Made by a program: the position numbers and the translations under genes
In this document: positions 34,706 to 42,881 of the stretch, in pieces
Numbering within the stretch: the first letter of the stretch is position 1
Layout: the number at the start of each line of letters is the position of its first letter
Assembly (NCBI GenBank): GCA_021202335.1
Contig: JAJQDE010000040.1
Location: 22,441-86,440, forward strand
DNA from: Lachnospiraceae bacterium
GTDB taxonomy: Bacteria; Bacillota; Clostridia; Lachnospirales; Lachnospiraceae
Length of the DNA: 64,000 nucleotides
Direction of reading: 5' to 3'
Notes under the pieces: generated by a model
The model's database searches: none
What the model was told of the DNA's origin: nothing
What the model saw: only the letters and a program-made list of their open reading frames with translations

Positions 34706-35482
34706 TTACTGTTTGCAGCATCCTAAATTAAGCGCATCCGCAACAAGGTGTATTTCGGATAAATCCGTGTTCTTAAATTCGAGATGAATAAGGTAGTGCT
34801 CAAATGCAGCATACAGATGAACATAAGTATCATCATCAATCAGTACGGAGGTTTCCGAAAACACATCGCCGTATTTGTTCACATATGATGAGCGTTCCGT
34901 AATTTCACCTGCATATTCCGTTTCAAAATCCCATTCGGTATTATTGTAATAACGGTATCTGATGTAAAATTCCGAACCATTGAATCCGCAGACTGCTTCA
35001 ACAAGATTTTCCTTCGGCCATACATAAATACTGACAGGATAGTCAATATCAGGGGATGCTATGTCAAATGAAACATATGCTGCAGCCTCCTCCCAGGAGC
35101 TGAAATTTAATTGTTCGGGAATTTCTTCCGTAATAATCTCTTCCTGTATGCCTGTGACGGTACAGTTATCATCTTCCTCCGGTTCGTAATTATGTTTTAT
35201 AAGTCCTCCGTCATACAATTCTTCGGATGCAGTAACGGCAATACCACTGTCAGTATGATGAACAGTTCTCCAAAGCTGCCTGCATGCATATACGCCGGTG
35301 GCTGATGCCAACATCACAATTGTCATAATCAGTAATGCAAACATTAATCCGGCTATACGGTAATTTAAAAGTTTTTTTGCTCTGACCTTGTGTTCCGTAT
35401 CGCTTGTAAGCGTTTCCTTGGATAACTCTGGGATTTCAAGCATTTCGACAGCATTTTTATAATTCAGCATAAAATCACTCAT
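34706..35482 (-). CDS. Probable membrane anti-sigma factor
   Basis: The 258-residue protein has a short cytosolic N-terminus (1-42, with LNYKNAVEMLEIPELSKE), one membrane helix (about 43-66, AGLMFALLIMTIVMLASATG) and an extracellular acidic domain with FSSWEEAAAYVSFDI and YPVSIYVWP, resembling the DUF4367-type sensor of clostridial anti-sigma factors. It overlaps the ECF sigma gene by 8 bases, the normal sigma/anti-sigma coupling. Its A/T-richer composition and codon use differ from its neighbours. With the sigma broken it may have no partner. Confidence 0.7.
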   Translation of the reverse strand: MSDFMLNYKNAVEMLEIPELSKETLTSDTEHKVRAKKLLNYRIAGLMFALLIMTIVMLASATGVYACRQLWRTVHHTDSGIAVTASEELYDGGLIKHNYEPEEDDNCTVTGIQEEIITEEIPEQLNFSSWEEAAAYVSFDIASPDIDYPVSIYVWPKENLVEAVCGFNGSEFYIRYRYYNNTEWDFETEYAGEITERSSYVNKYGDVFSETSVLIDDDTYVHLYAAFEHYLIHLEFKNTDLSEIHLVADALNLGCCKQ

Positions 35483-35973
35483 CGCTTTTCGCCTCCAATT
35501 CTTTTCGTATCAGGTTTCTGCCTCTGTCAAGCCGGGTTTGAATTGTTGAGGGCTTTTGTCCCGTTATTTGGCTGATTTCGCGGATGCGCATGTCTTCATA
35601 ATAATATAGATGGATCACCTCCTTATATTTTGACGGCAATGACAGTACACAGCAAAGCAGCTTTCTGTACTCTTCTTCCTGCTCAAGCTGCTCCTCCGGA
35701 CTGTGTGCCCGGGATATCATTGTCGGAAACAGGGAACACATGCTTATACCAGTTTGACCTCCAATAATTTTTGCATAAATTGGACGCTACCGTAAAAAGC
35801 CATGATTTTTCTTTGCTTTCGTTCGGGAAAGATATATTTGCCTGCAAATATTTGTACAATGTTTCCTGCACAATATCCTGTACCTGCGCGTCATTCCCAA
35901 GACGAACATATACATACTTATAAATCATGGGATAATACTGCTTTATCTTGTCCTCTTTTGTATTCTCCTGCAT
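35475..35973 (-). pseudogene. ECF sigma-70 factor, frameshifted
   Basis: Two reading frames together make one ECF sigma factor. The first (from ATG 35973, SD GGGGGATT) holds region 2: QYYPMIYKYVYVRLGNDAQV, VQDIVQETLYKYL and KSWLFTVASNLCKNYWR. It stops soon after VFPVSDNDIPG. The second, shifted by +1, holds region 4: SPEEQLEQEEEYRKLL, LSLPSKYKEVIHLYYYEDM, IREISQITGQKPSTIQTRLD. The shift falls near the CCCGGG at 35708-35713; one extra base explains it. An internal ATG at 35741 has no ribosome site. Either a recent mutation, a sequencing error, or, less likely, programmed frameshifting. Confidence 0.8.
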
Positions 35974-36118
35974 GGAAATCCCCCATTCACCAACAATGTT
36001 TTCCCCCGATTTTCGCTTAGCCCGTAAAGGCACATCTGCTTAATCGGTTTCAGTATATATAACACATTAGAATGAAAAATATCTCATTAATCCCGCACTT
36101 TTTTATACAGCCGTAGAT

Positions 36119-36156
36119 TTTTATAACATTTAGGTAGTGACACGTCAAGAAATTTC
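36119..36156. repeat. 38-bp direct repeat, copy 2
   Basis: Partner of 34611-34648, 1508 bases away; 37/38 identical. Confidence 0.92.
36120..36148 (-). promoter_or_regulatory. Promoter of the sigma/anti-sigma pair (duplicate of the prs promoter)
   Basis: Minus strand: TTGACG (36143-36148), a 17-base spacer, TATAAA (36120-36125). It lies about 147 bases upstream of the sigma start and is the same sequence as the prs promoter. Confidence 0.65.
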
Positions 36157-36217
36157 CAGTATGATATTATATATGGTTTTAAACGATCAAATTGTTTTCG
36201 AAGAAGGACGGCAGCAC

Positions 36218-37561
36218 ATGAAAAAGCAGCATTTACACATTGTGGAGAAGGTGGAACCGGGAAGCATTGCGGAAGAAATGGAGATTGAAAAGGGCGATGT
36301 GCTTCTTGAGATAAACGGGAATAAAATAGAGGATATTTTTGACTATCAGTATTACACTCAGGACGAATATATTGAGGTGCTTATCAGGAAGCCCTCAGGC
36401 GAGGAATGGCTTCTTGAAATCGATAAGGACTATGACGAGGATTTGGGCATAACCTTTGAAAACGGGCTTATGGATGATTACCGCTCGTGCCGCAATAAAT
36501 GTATTTTCTGCTTTATCGACCAAATGCCAAAGGGAATGAGGGAAACGCTTTATTTTAAGGATGACGACTCAAGGCTTTCATTTTTGCAGGGAAATTATGT
36601 GACGCTCACAAACATGTCCGACGAGGATATTGACCGGATTATTAAATATAATCTTTCACCGATTAACGTGTCGTTTCAGACTACGAACCCGACGCTTCGC
36701 TGCAAAATGCTGAATAACCGTTTTGCGGGTGAGGCTTTGGAAAAAGCGTGGAGGCTTGCCCGTGCCGGCATCACCATGAATGGACAGATAGTGCTCTGCA
36801 AGGGAGTCAACGACGGTGCTGAGCTTGACCGCAGCATACGTGATTTATCGGAGTATCTGCCGGGGCTTGAGAGCGTATCGGTAGTGCCTGTGGGGCTTTC
36901 CAAATTCAGGGACGGGCTTTATCCGCTGGATCCTTTTACAAAGGAGGACGCAAGGGAGGTTCTTGACATTATCCACGGGTGGCAGGAGAGGCTCTATCCC
37001 AAATATGGTCTGCACTTTATCCATGCAAGCGATGAGTGGTATATTTTAGCGGACGAGGAGCTTCCGGAGAGTGAGCGCTATGACGGATATCTGCAGCTTG
37101 AAAACGGAGTGGGGATGCTGAGGCTTCTGATGGACGAGTTTGCTGAGGCTTTTGATGCCGCCAAAAGGGATAAAAAGCGCATTTCCAACATGGGAAGCAG
37201 GGAGCTTTCCATCGCCACGGGAAAGCTTGCGCATCGTTTTATCAAAGAAATGGCGGACAGGCTTATGGCTGAGTTTGAAAATATCCGGATAAATGTGTAT
37301 TCCATAAACAATGATTTTTTCGGCGAAATGATAACCGTGTCCGGACTACTTACCGGGCAGGATTTGAAGGCGCAGCTTACAGGTCGCAGACTGGGCGAAT
37401 GTCTGCTGCTGCCGCAGAATGTTTTAAGGAGCGGGGAGAACGTTTTCCTCGACGATGTGACGCTCGATGAGCTTGAAAAAGCTTTACAAGTCCCGATAGA
37501 TATTGTAAAATCAAGCGGAAAGGACTTCGTTGAGGCGATACTATATAGAAATGGAGATTAG
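36218..37561 (+). CDS. DUF512 radical SAM protein with N-terminal PDZ-like domain
   Basis: The 447-residue protein has a PDZ-like start (VEKVEPGSIAEEMEIEKGDV), then a CxxxCxxC cluster in CRNKCIFCFIDQMP near residue 85-100, and the DUF512 region (FIHASDEWYILADEELP). Radical SAM chemistry is expected, but its substrate is not established. It heads the conserved order DUF512-der-plsY-gpsA. The ATG at 36218 follows AAGAAGGACG; an in-frame start at 36137 falls within the 38-bp repeat. Confidence 0.87.
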   Translation: MKKQHLHIVEKVEPGSIAEEMEIEKGDVLLEINGNKIEDIFDYQYYTQDEYIEVLIRKPSGEEWLLEIDKDYDEDLGITFENGLMDDYRSCRNKCIFCFIDQMPKGMRETLYFKDDDSRLSFLQGNYVTLTNMSDEDIDRIIKYNLSPINVSFQTTNPTLRCKMLNNRFAGEALEKAWRLARAGITMNGQIVLCKGVNDGAELDRSIRDLSEYLPGLESVSVVPVGLSKFRDGLYPLDPFTKEDAREVLDIIHGWQERLYPKYGLHFIHASDEWYILADEELPESERYDGYLQLENGVGMLRLLMDEFAEAFDAAKRDKKRISNMGSRELSIATGKLAHRFIKEMADRLMAEFENIRINVYSINNDFFGEMITVSGLLTGQDLKAQLTGRRLGECLLLPQNVLRSGENVFLDDVTLDELEKALQVPIDIVKSSGKDFVEAILYRNGD

Positions 37562-37600
37562 TGTGAAAAAATAAGCTCGATAGCTTATTTTTTACACACA
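37561..37600 (+). terminator. Hairpin after the DUF512 gene
   Basis: GTGTG-AAAAAATAAGCT pairs with AGCTTATTTTTTACACAC around CGAT. The T-run is inside the stem; attenuation rather than full termination is possible because der follows in the same direction. Confidence 0.5.
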
Positions 37601-37610
37601 AATTTGTGCC

Positions 37611-37697
37611 GGAGCGTCACAAATTTGCATCGCAGAGCCGAATTTGAGATTCGGCTCGCGTACCTGCGCGATAAATCGCTCCGGAATGGGAGATTAT
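37611..37697 (+). repeat. Repeat E copy 1 (ends in the der ribosome site)
   Basis: Outer arms GGAGCG and CGCTCC enclose CACAAAT, a hairpin AGCCGAAT/ATTCGGCT and variable sequence; the unit continues as GGAATGGGAGATTAT, the SD of der. The same edges occur at 47287-47345 with a different middle. Confidence 0.8.
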
Positions 37698-37700
37698 AAA

Positions 37701-39038
37701 ATGGAAAAGAACAGTAAGAAACCCATAGTGGCTGTTGTGGGACGTCCGAATGTAGGAAAATCTACTTTATTTAATGCACTTGCGGGAGAACGGATTTCAA
37801 TTGTGAAGGATACCCCCGGCATTACCAGGGACAGGATTTACGCGGACATCAACTGGCTGAATTGGAATTTTACCCTGATAGATACCGGCGGAATTGAGCC
37901 TGATACCAAGGATATAATGCTTTCGTATATGCGGGAGCAGGCACAGATTGCAATTGATACCGCAGACGTGATTATTTTTCTTGTGGACGTGAAGCTGGGG
38001 CTTGCGGACGCGGACGCGAAGGTTGCCGACATGCTCAGACGCAGCCATAAGCCCGTCGTTTTGGTTGTAAATAAGGTTGACAGCTTTGAAAAGTATGAGG
38101 CGGATGTTTATGAATTTTACAATCTCGGTATCGGCGAGCCTCATGCAATCTCTGCGATAAACAAGCTGGGAATGGGAGAAATGCTTGACGCCGTAACGGA
38201 GTTGTTTGATAAGGACGCTCTTGAGACAGCGGAGGATGACAGACCCCGTGTGGCGATTGTCGGAAAGCCGAATGTAGGCAAATCCTCTATTATAAATAAA
38301 ATTGCAGGTGAGAACAGAGTCATTGTTTCCGATATCGCCGGTACTACAAGGGACGCTGTTGACACGGAAATTAAGTATAACGGTAAGGAGTATGTATTTA
38401 TCGACACGGCAGGGCTTCGGAGAAAAAATAAGGTCAAGGAGGAGCTTGAGCGCTTTATGATTGTCCGCACGGTCAGTGCGGTGGAGCGCGCGGATGTCGT
38501 AATTCTTGTGATTGACGCGACAGAGGGCGTGACGGAGCAGGACGCGAAAATCGCAGGTATTGCCCATGACAGGGGCAAGGGCATTATCATCGCGGTAAAC
38601 AAGTGGGATGCCGTGGAAAAGGACGATAAAACCATCTATCACTTTACGGAGAAGGTGAAAAACACACTGTCCTTTATGACCTACGCTGAAATTGTTTTCA
38701 TTTCGGCAGTCACGGGGCAGAGGCTTGGAAAGCTGTTTGAAACGATTGACATGGTCATTGAAAATCAGACGATGCGCATTTCAACAGGCGTGGTCAATGA
38801 GATTGTCACGGAGGCAGTCGCGCTTCAGCAGCCGCCTTCGGATAAGGGCAAGAGACTGAAAATCTTCTATACAACACAGGTGGGCGTTAAGCCGCCGACC
38901 TTTGTAGTGTTTGTGAACAGTAAGGATTTGATGCACTTTTCCTACACCAGATACCTTGAGAATAAAATAAGGGAAGCGTTCGGCTTCAAGGGCACTTCAC
39001 TGAAATTTATCATAAGGGAACGCAAGGAGGACAAATAA
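37701..39038 (+). CDS. der: Ribosome biogenesis GTPase Der (EngA)
   Basis: The 445-residue protein has two tandem G domains, with P-loops GRPNVGKST at 14-22 and GKPNVGKSS at about 188-196, switch-region DTPGITRD and [13 protein letters not shown] and NKWD specificity motifs, and a C-terminal KH-like domain ([20 protein letters not shown]). Der is needed for 50S subunit assembly. The ATG at 37701 has TGGGAG at 37687-37692. plsY starts two bases after its stop. Confidence 0.97.
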   Translation: MEKNSKKPIVAVVGRPNVGKSTLFNALAGERISIVKDTPGITRDRIYADINWLNWNFTLIDTGGIEPDTKDIMLSYMREQAQIAIDTADVIIFLVDVKLGLADADAKVADMLRRSHKPVVLVVNKVDSFEKYEADVYEFYNLGIGEPHAISAINKLGMGEMLDAVTELFDKDALETAEDDRPRVAIVGKPNVGKSSIINKIAGENRVIVSDIAGTTRDAVDTEIKYNGKEYVFIDTAGLRRKNKVKEELERFMIVRTVSAVERADVVILVIDATEGVTEQDAKIAGIAHDRGKGIIIAVNKWDAVEKDDKTIYHFTEKVKNTLSFMTYAEIVFISAVTGQRLGKLFETIDMVIENQTMRISTGVVNEIVTEAVALQQPPSDKGKRLKIFYTTQVGVKPPTFVVFVNSKDLMHFSYTRYLENKIREAFGFKGTSLKFIIRERKEDK

Positions 39039-39040
39039 CC

Positions 39041-39709
39041 ATGGTACGTTTATTATGCTTAGTAATCGGCTATGCGTTCGGATGCTTTCAGACCTCATAT
39101 ATCTATGGCAGACTGCATGGCATTGATATCAGAAAGCACGGCAGCGGAAACGCCGGAACCACAAATTCCCTGCGTGTCTTGGGCAAAAAAGCGGGCGCAA
39201 TCGTGCTTATCTGCGATGTTTTGAAAACAGGCATTGCAATGACGCTCGTCAGGCTTTTGTTTAGGGAGCAGTATGCCGATATTATGTATCTGCTTGTGAT
39301 TTATGCGGCGGCAGGCACAATATTAGGGCATAATTTCCCGTTTTATTTAGGTTTTAAGGGCGGAAAGGGAATTGCCTGTACGGTGGGCTTTGTGTTCTTT
39401 TTCCATCCTTATCTGATCATACCGCAGGTAATTATATTCTTTGGCGTGTTTTTTGCCACGCATTATGTATCTCTAAGCTCGCTGACGGGAGAGCTTGTGC
39501 TTGTCGCTGAAATGATAATATTCGGGCAGATGGGCGTGTTCGGGATGACGCAAGGCGCGTTGAACGAGCTTTATGTCGTGACGGCGCTTTTGGCAGCTTT
39601 GGCATTTTGGGGACATAGGAAAAACATACAAAGACTTATACATAAAGAGGAACGGAAAATTTATCTGACGAAAAAAAATGAGGGGCAGGTGCAGGAATGT
39701 CAAAAATAG
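39041..39709 (+). CDS. plsY: Acyl-phosphate glycerol-3-phosphate acyltransferase
   Basis: PlsY uses acyl-phosphate to acylate glycerol-3-phosphate at the membrane. The 222-residue protein has several hydrophobic spans and the three conserved loops: GSGNAGTTNSLR, GHNFPFYLGFKGGKGIA and a later TxxxSLxxL-like segment (YVSLSSLTGE). It overlaps the start of gpsA by 13 bases, coupling the two steps of phosphatidic acid synthesis. The C-terminus (KEERKIYLTKKNEG) is a short basic tail. Confidence 0.93.
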   Translation: MVRLLCLVIGYAFGCFQTSYIYGRLHGIDIRKHGSGNAGTTNSLRVLGKKAGAIVLICDVLKTGIAMTLVRLLFREQYADIMYLLVIYAAAGTILGHNFPFYLGFKGGKGIACTVGFVFFFHPYLIIPQVIIFFGVFFATHYVSLSSLTGELVLVAEMIIFGQMGVFGMTQGALNELYVVTALLAALAFWGHRKNIQRLIHKEERKIYLTKKNEGQVQECQK

Positions 39710-40710
39710 GTATTATAGGTGCAGGCGGCTGGGGAATTGCATTATCCGTGCTTTTGTGCAGCAACGGTCATGACGTGGTTGTCTGGTCGGCGCTGGAAAA
39801 AGAGATTGAAATGTTAAACCGCGAGCATGAGCAGAAGGACAAGCTGCCGGGAGTGAAGCTTCCGGATGAAATACGTTTTACCTCGGATTTGGCACAGGCG
39901 GTATCGGGAATGGATATTCTTGTGCTTGCAGTGCCGTCGTCCTTTACAAGGAGTACGGCTCATTTGATGAAGGAATATGTTGCTAAGGAGCAGATTATAG
40001 TAAATGTGGCAAAGGGAATCGAGGAGTCAACGCTTATGACGCTCTCGCAGGTTATTGAAAATGAGATACCGCAGGCGGACGTGGCTGTTTTGTCAGGTCC
40101 CTCCCACGCAGAGGAGGTTGGAAGGGGAATCCCCACAACGATTGTTGCGGGCGCAGCCTCAAAAAAAACAGCGGAGTACATCCAAAATGTGTTCATGAGC
40201 GACGTTTTCAGGGTGTATATAAGTCCTGACGTGCTTGGCATTGAGCTTGGCGCGGCGCTCAAAAATGTGGTGGCGCTTGCGGCGGGCATCGCGGACGGGC
40301 TCGGCTACGGCGACAACACAAAGGCTGCGCTGATTACGCGCGGCATGATTGAAATTGCAAGGCTTGGCGTTGCAATGGGCGGAAAATTTGAAACCTTTTG
40401 CGGGCTTTCGGGAATCGGCGATCTGATTGTTACATGTGCCAGCATGCATAGCAGAAACAGGCGCGCGGGCATACTCATAGGTCAGGGAAAGACTATGCAG
40501 GAGGCAATGGACGAGGTAAATATGGTCGTAGAGGGCGTATATTCCGCAAAGGCGGCGATGGGTCTTGCACGGAAATATAATGTGGAGCTTCCGATTATTG
40601 AGCAGGTAAACGAAGTGCTCTTTAACAACAAGAGCGCCAACGCGGCAGTTAAGGATTTGATGCTCAGAGATAAGAAAATAGAAATTTTCAGCGGCGAGGA
40701 ATGGAAATAA
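39697..40710 (+). CDS. gpsA: NAD(P)+ glycerol-3-phosphate dehydrogenase
   Basis: GpsA makes glycerol-3-phosphate, the substrate of PlsY encoded just upstream. The 337-residue product has the Rossmann start IGIIGAGGWGIALSVLL, AVPSSFTR, VAKGIE, LSGPSHAEEV, the catalytic lysine region ELGAALKNVVALAAG and GLSGIGDLIVTC. SD GGGGCAGGTGCAGGA is inside plsY. Confidence 0.96.
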   Translation: MSKIGIIGAGGWGIALSVLLCSNGHDVVVWSALEKEIEMLNREHEQKDKLPGVKLPDEIRFTSDLAQAVSGMDILVLAVPSSFTRSTAHLMKEYVAKEQIIVNVAKGIEESTLMTLSQVIENEIPQADVAVLSGPSHAEEVGRGIPTTIVAGAASKKTAEYIQNVFMSDVFRVYISPDVLGIELGAALKNVVALAAGIADGLGYGDNTKAALITRGMIEIARLGVAMGGKFETFCGLSGIGDLIVTCASMHSRNRRAGILIGQGKTMQEAMDEVNMVVEGVYSAKAAMGLARKYNVELPIIEQVNEVLFNNKSANAAVKDLMLRDKKIEIFSGEEWK

Positions 40711-40744
40711 GCGCAGACGATACGGAATGGAGGATTGTTTTAAT

Positions 40745-41560
40745 ATGGCGGAAACGGCATTTAGCAGCACACGGGATTATATTGCAAGCAAGGAACTGCT
40801 GGCGAGCGTAAATGTGGCGATAGCACTGAAAAAACCGCTCCTTATCAAGGGTGAGCCGGGGACGGGAAAGACAATGCTTGCGCAGGCGGTGGCAAATTCG
40901 CTTGGCAAACGGCTTATTATATGGAACGTAAAATCAACCACAAAGGCGCAGGACGGCTTATACATGTATGACACTATCCAAAGGCTGTATGACGGACAAT
41001 TCGGCGAGGAAGGGGTCGACGATATCGCACGGTATATCAAGCTCGGAAAGCTCGGGGAAGCCTTTGAGAGCGATGAGCAGGTGGTGCTTTTGATTGACGA
41101 GATAGATAAGGCTGACCTTGAGTTCCCCAATGACCTTTTGTGGGAGCTTGACCAAATGGAGTTTTACATTCATGAAACAAAGCGCACCGTGAAAGCGAAG
41201 CACAGACCGATTGTAATTATTACCTCAAACGCGGAAAAGGAGCTTCCGGACGCATTCCTGAGAAGATGTATTTTCCACTATATTGATTTTCCGGATGCGG
41301 AGCTGATGGAGGAGATTATAAGGACGCATTATCCTGATGTCGAGGAAAATCTCATGAAGAATGCAATGCAGGTATTTTATGATATCAGGTCTATCCGCGA
41401 TATCAGGAAAAAGCCGAGCACATCTGAGCTGATCGACTGGATTAATGCTTTACAGATTGGCGGAATTTCTGCGGACACGCTGCGCGCGAACCTGCCGTTT
41501 TTGGGTGTAGTCGTGAAGAAGGATGAGGACTTGGAAACCGTTAAACAGGAAATTCATTGA
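40745..41560 (+). CDS. MoxR-type AAA+ ATPase
   Basis: The 271-residue protein has Walker A GEPGTGKT at 36-43, Walker B VVLLIDEIDKAD, sensor IVIITSNAEKELPDAFLRR and a C-terminal lid. It groups with MoxR/CoxD-like ATPases that act with VWA-domain proteins to activate or insert metals or remodel complexes. A VWA protein follows 13 bases later. ATG 40745 has SD GGAGGA; an ATG at 40727 overlaps that SD. The target of this pair is unknown. Confidence 0.87.
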   Translation: MAETAFSSTRDYIASKELLASVNVAIALKKPLLIKGEPGTGKTMLAQAVANSLGKRLIIWNVKSTTKAQDGLYMYDTIQRLYDGQFGEEGVDDIARYIKLGKLGEAFESDEQVVLLIDEIDKADLEFPNDLLWELDQMEFYIHETKRTVKAKHRPIVIITSNAEKELPDAFLRRCIFHYIDFPDAELMEEIIRTHYPDVEENLMKNAMQVFYDIRSIRDIRKKPSTSELIDWINALQIGGISADTLRANLPFLGVVVKKDEDLETVKQEIH

Positions 41561-41573
41561 CAGAGGAACGCGA

Positions 41574-42776
41574 ATGTTTTCAAAATTTTTCTATGCTTTA
41601 AAGGACAAGGGGCTGGATGTGACGCTCGGCGAATGGCTTGATTTGCAGGAGGCGCTTGACAAGGGGCTGTGCGAAAGCTCCCTGACACAATTTTATTATG
41701 TCGCAAGAATGCTGCTTGTCAAAAGCGAAACGGAATTCGACAAATTTGATATGGCGTTTGAGGAGTGTTTTAAGGGCGTAAAGACCGATAATGAGGTCGG
41801 GAAAACAATGCTTTCATGGCTCGATAAGCCGGAGATGAGCAAGCTCCTTCATGAGGAGGAGAAGCACTGGCTCAATCAGGTTGAGGAAATACATGTGGAT
41901 AAGGACGACGTCGAGGAAAAATTTAAGGAGCGGCTCAAGGATCAAAACGAGGAGCACAATGGCGGCAGCTTTTGGATTGGCACTATGGGAAAGACGCAGT
42001 TTGGAAACACGGGCGGAAATGTGGGCGGCGTGCGCGTGGGCGGCACTACGGGCTATCAATCCGCATTTTCGGTAGTCGGCGCAAGAAAGTACAGGGATTT
42101 CCGTGACGATAAGGTCATAGACAACAGACAGTTCCAAATGGCGCTGCGGCGGCTGCGGCAGTTTTCAACAAAGCTTGACATTCCAAAGACGGAGCTTGAC
42201 ATCGACAATACGATTGACAGAACCTGCAACAACGGCGGATATTTGCAGATAGAAATGATGAAGCCGAGAAAGAATGCGGTAAAGCTTATGCTGCTTATGG
42301 ACTCAGGCGGCACCATGATACCGTACACAAGGCTTATGAACGATTTGTTTCAGTCCGTGAACAAGTCCAACCATTTTAAGGACGTAAAGATATATTATTT
42401 CCATAATTGTATTTATTCAAAGCTGTACAAGACGCCGGAATGTGAAAACGGCGATTGGATTGATACGGAGTGGCTTTTCAGAAACACGGACAGCGATTAC
42501 AAGGTGATTATCGTGGGCGATGCCGCGATGGCTCCGGAGGAGCTGTATTCGGAAACGGGAAATTACAGAGGCCCTAACGGCGGGATTTCAGGTTATCAGT
42601 GGCTGCAGCTTGTGAAAAAACGCTATAAAAGGGTTGTTTGGATGAATCCGAAAATGGCGCCCGGAAGGGCTCCGTGGAGAGAGGCGGAAACAGCCGTAAA
42701 AGAGATATTCCCGATGTATAAGCTCACAGTGAAGGGGCTGAACGAGGCAATGATAAAACTGATGTCAAACAGGTGA
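41574..42776 (+). CDS. VWA-domain protein, CoxE-like
   Basis: The 400-residue protein has a helical N-terminal half (1-110), a glycine-rich middle (about 125-165, GGSFWIGTMGKTQFG...GGVRVGGTTG) and a VWA-like domain from about 235. The metal-site motif is altered: D243-S-G-G-T in place of DxSxS, so metal binding may be modified. Later, IIVGDAAMAPEEL and RVVWMNPKMAPG fit the CoxE pattern. It pairs with the ATPase upstream. Start ATG 41574 follows AGAGGAACGCGA. A terminator follows. Confidence 0.8.
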   Translation: MFSKFFYALKDKGLDVTLGEWLDLQEALDKGLCESSLTQFYYVARMLLVKSETEFDKFDMAFEECFKGVKTDNEVGKTMLSWLDKPEMSKLLHEEEKHWLNQVEEIHVDKDDVEEKFKERLKDQNEEHNGGSFWIGTMGKTQFGNTGGNVGGVRVGGTTGYQSAFSVVGARKYRDFRDDKVIDNRQFQMALRRLRQFSTKLDIPKTELDIDNTIDRTCNNGGYLQIEMMKPRKNAVKLMLLMDSGGTMIPYTRLMNDLFQSVNKSNHFKDVKIYYFHNCIYSKLYKTPECENGDWIDTEWLFRNTDSDYKVIIVGDAAMAPEELYSETGNYRGPNGGISGYQWLQLVKKRYKRVVWMNPKMAPGRAPWREAETAVKEIFPMYKLTVKGLNEAMIKLMSNR

Positions 42777-42778
42777 AC

Positions 42779-42807
42779 AAAAAAGAACCTTACCGGTTCT
42801 TTTTTTG
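42779..42807 (+). terminator. Terminator after the VWA gene
   Basis: AAAAAAGAACC pairs with GGTTCTTTTTTT across TTACC, with a T-run. Confidence 0.88.
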
Positions 42808-42881
42808 TGGACAATTGCATAAGCTTAATTAGATTGAAAGTAAAAGAAGGACAGTGCTTTTAAAAGGAGAAAGGTGAAAAT

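Noticed and set aside
35475..35741. A separate small region-4-only sigma-like regulator
   Set aside because: No SD before ATG 35741, and its sequence joins smoothly to the region-2 frame after a one-base correction.
34611..36156. Insertion sequence with long target duplication
   Set aside because: No transposase, no terminal inverted repeats, and 38 bp is too long for usual target duplications; promoter duplication fits better.
37797..38642. Reverse open frame of 281 codons opposite der
   Set aside because: Antisense to the conserved G domains of Der; no ribosome site and no recognisable domain.
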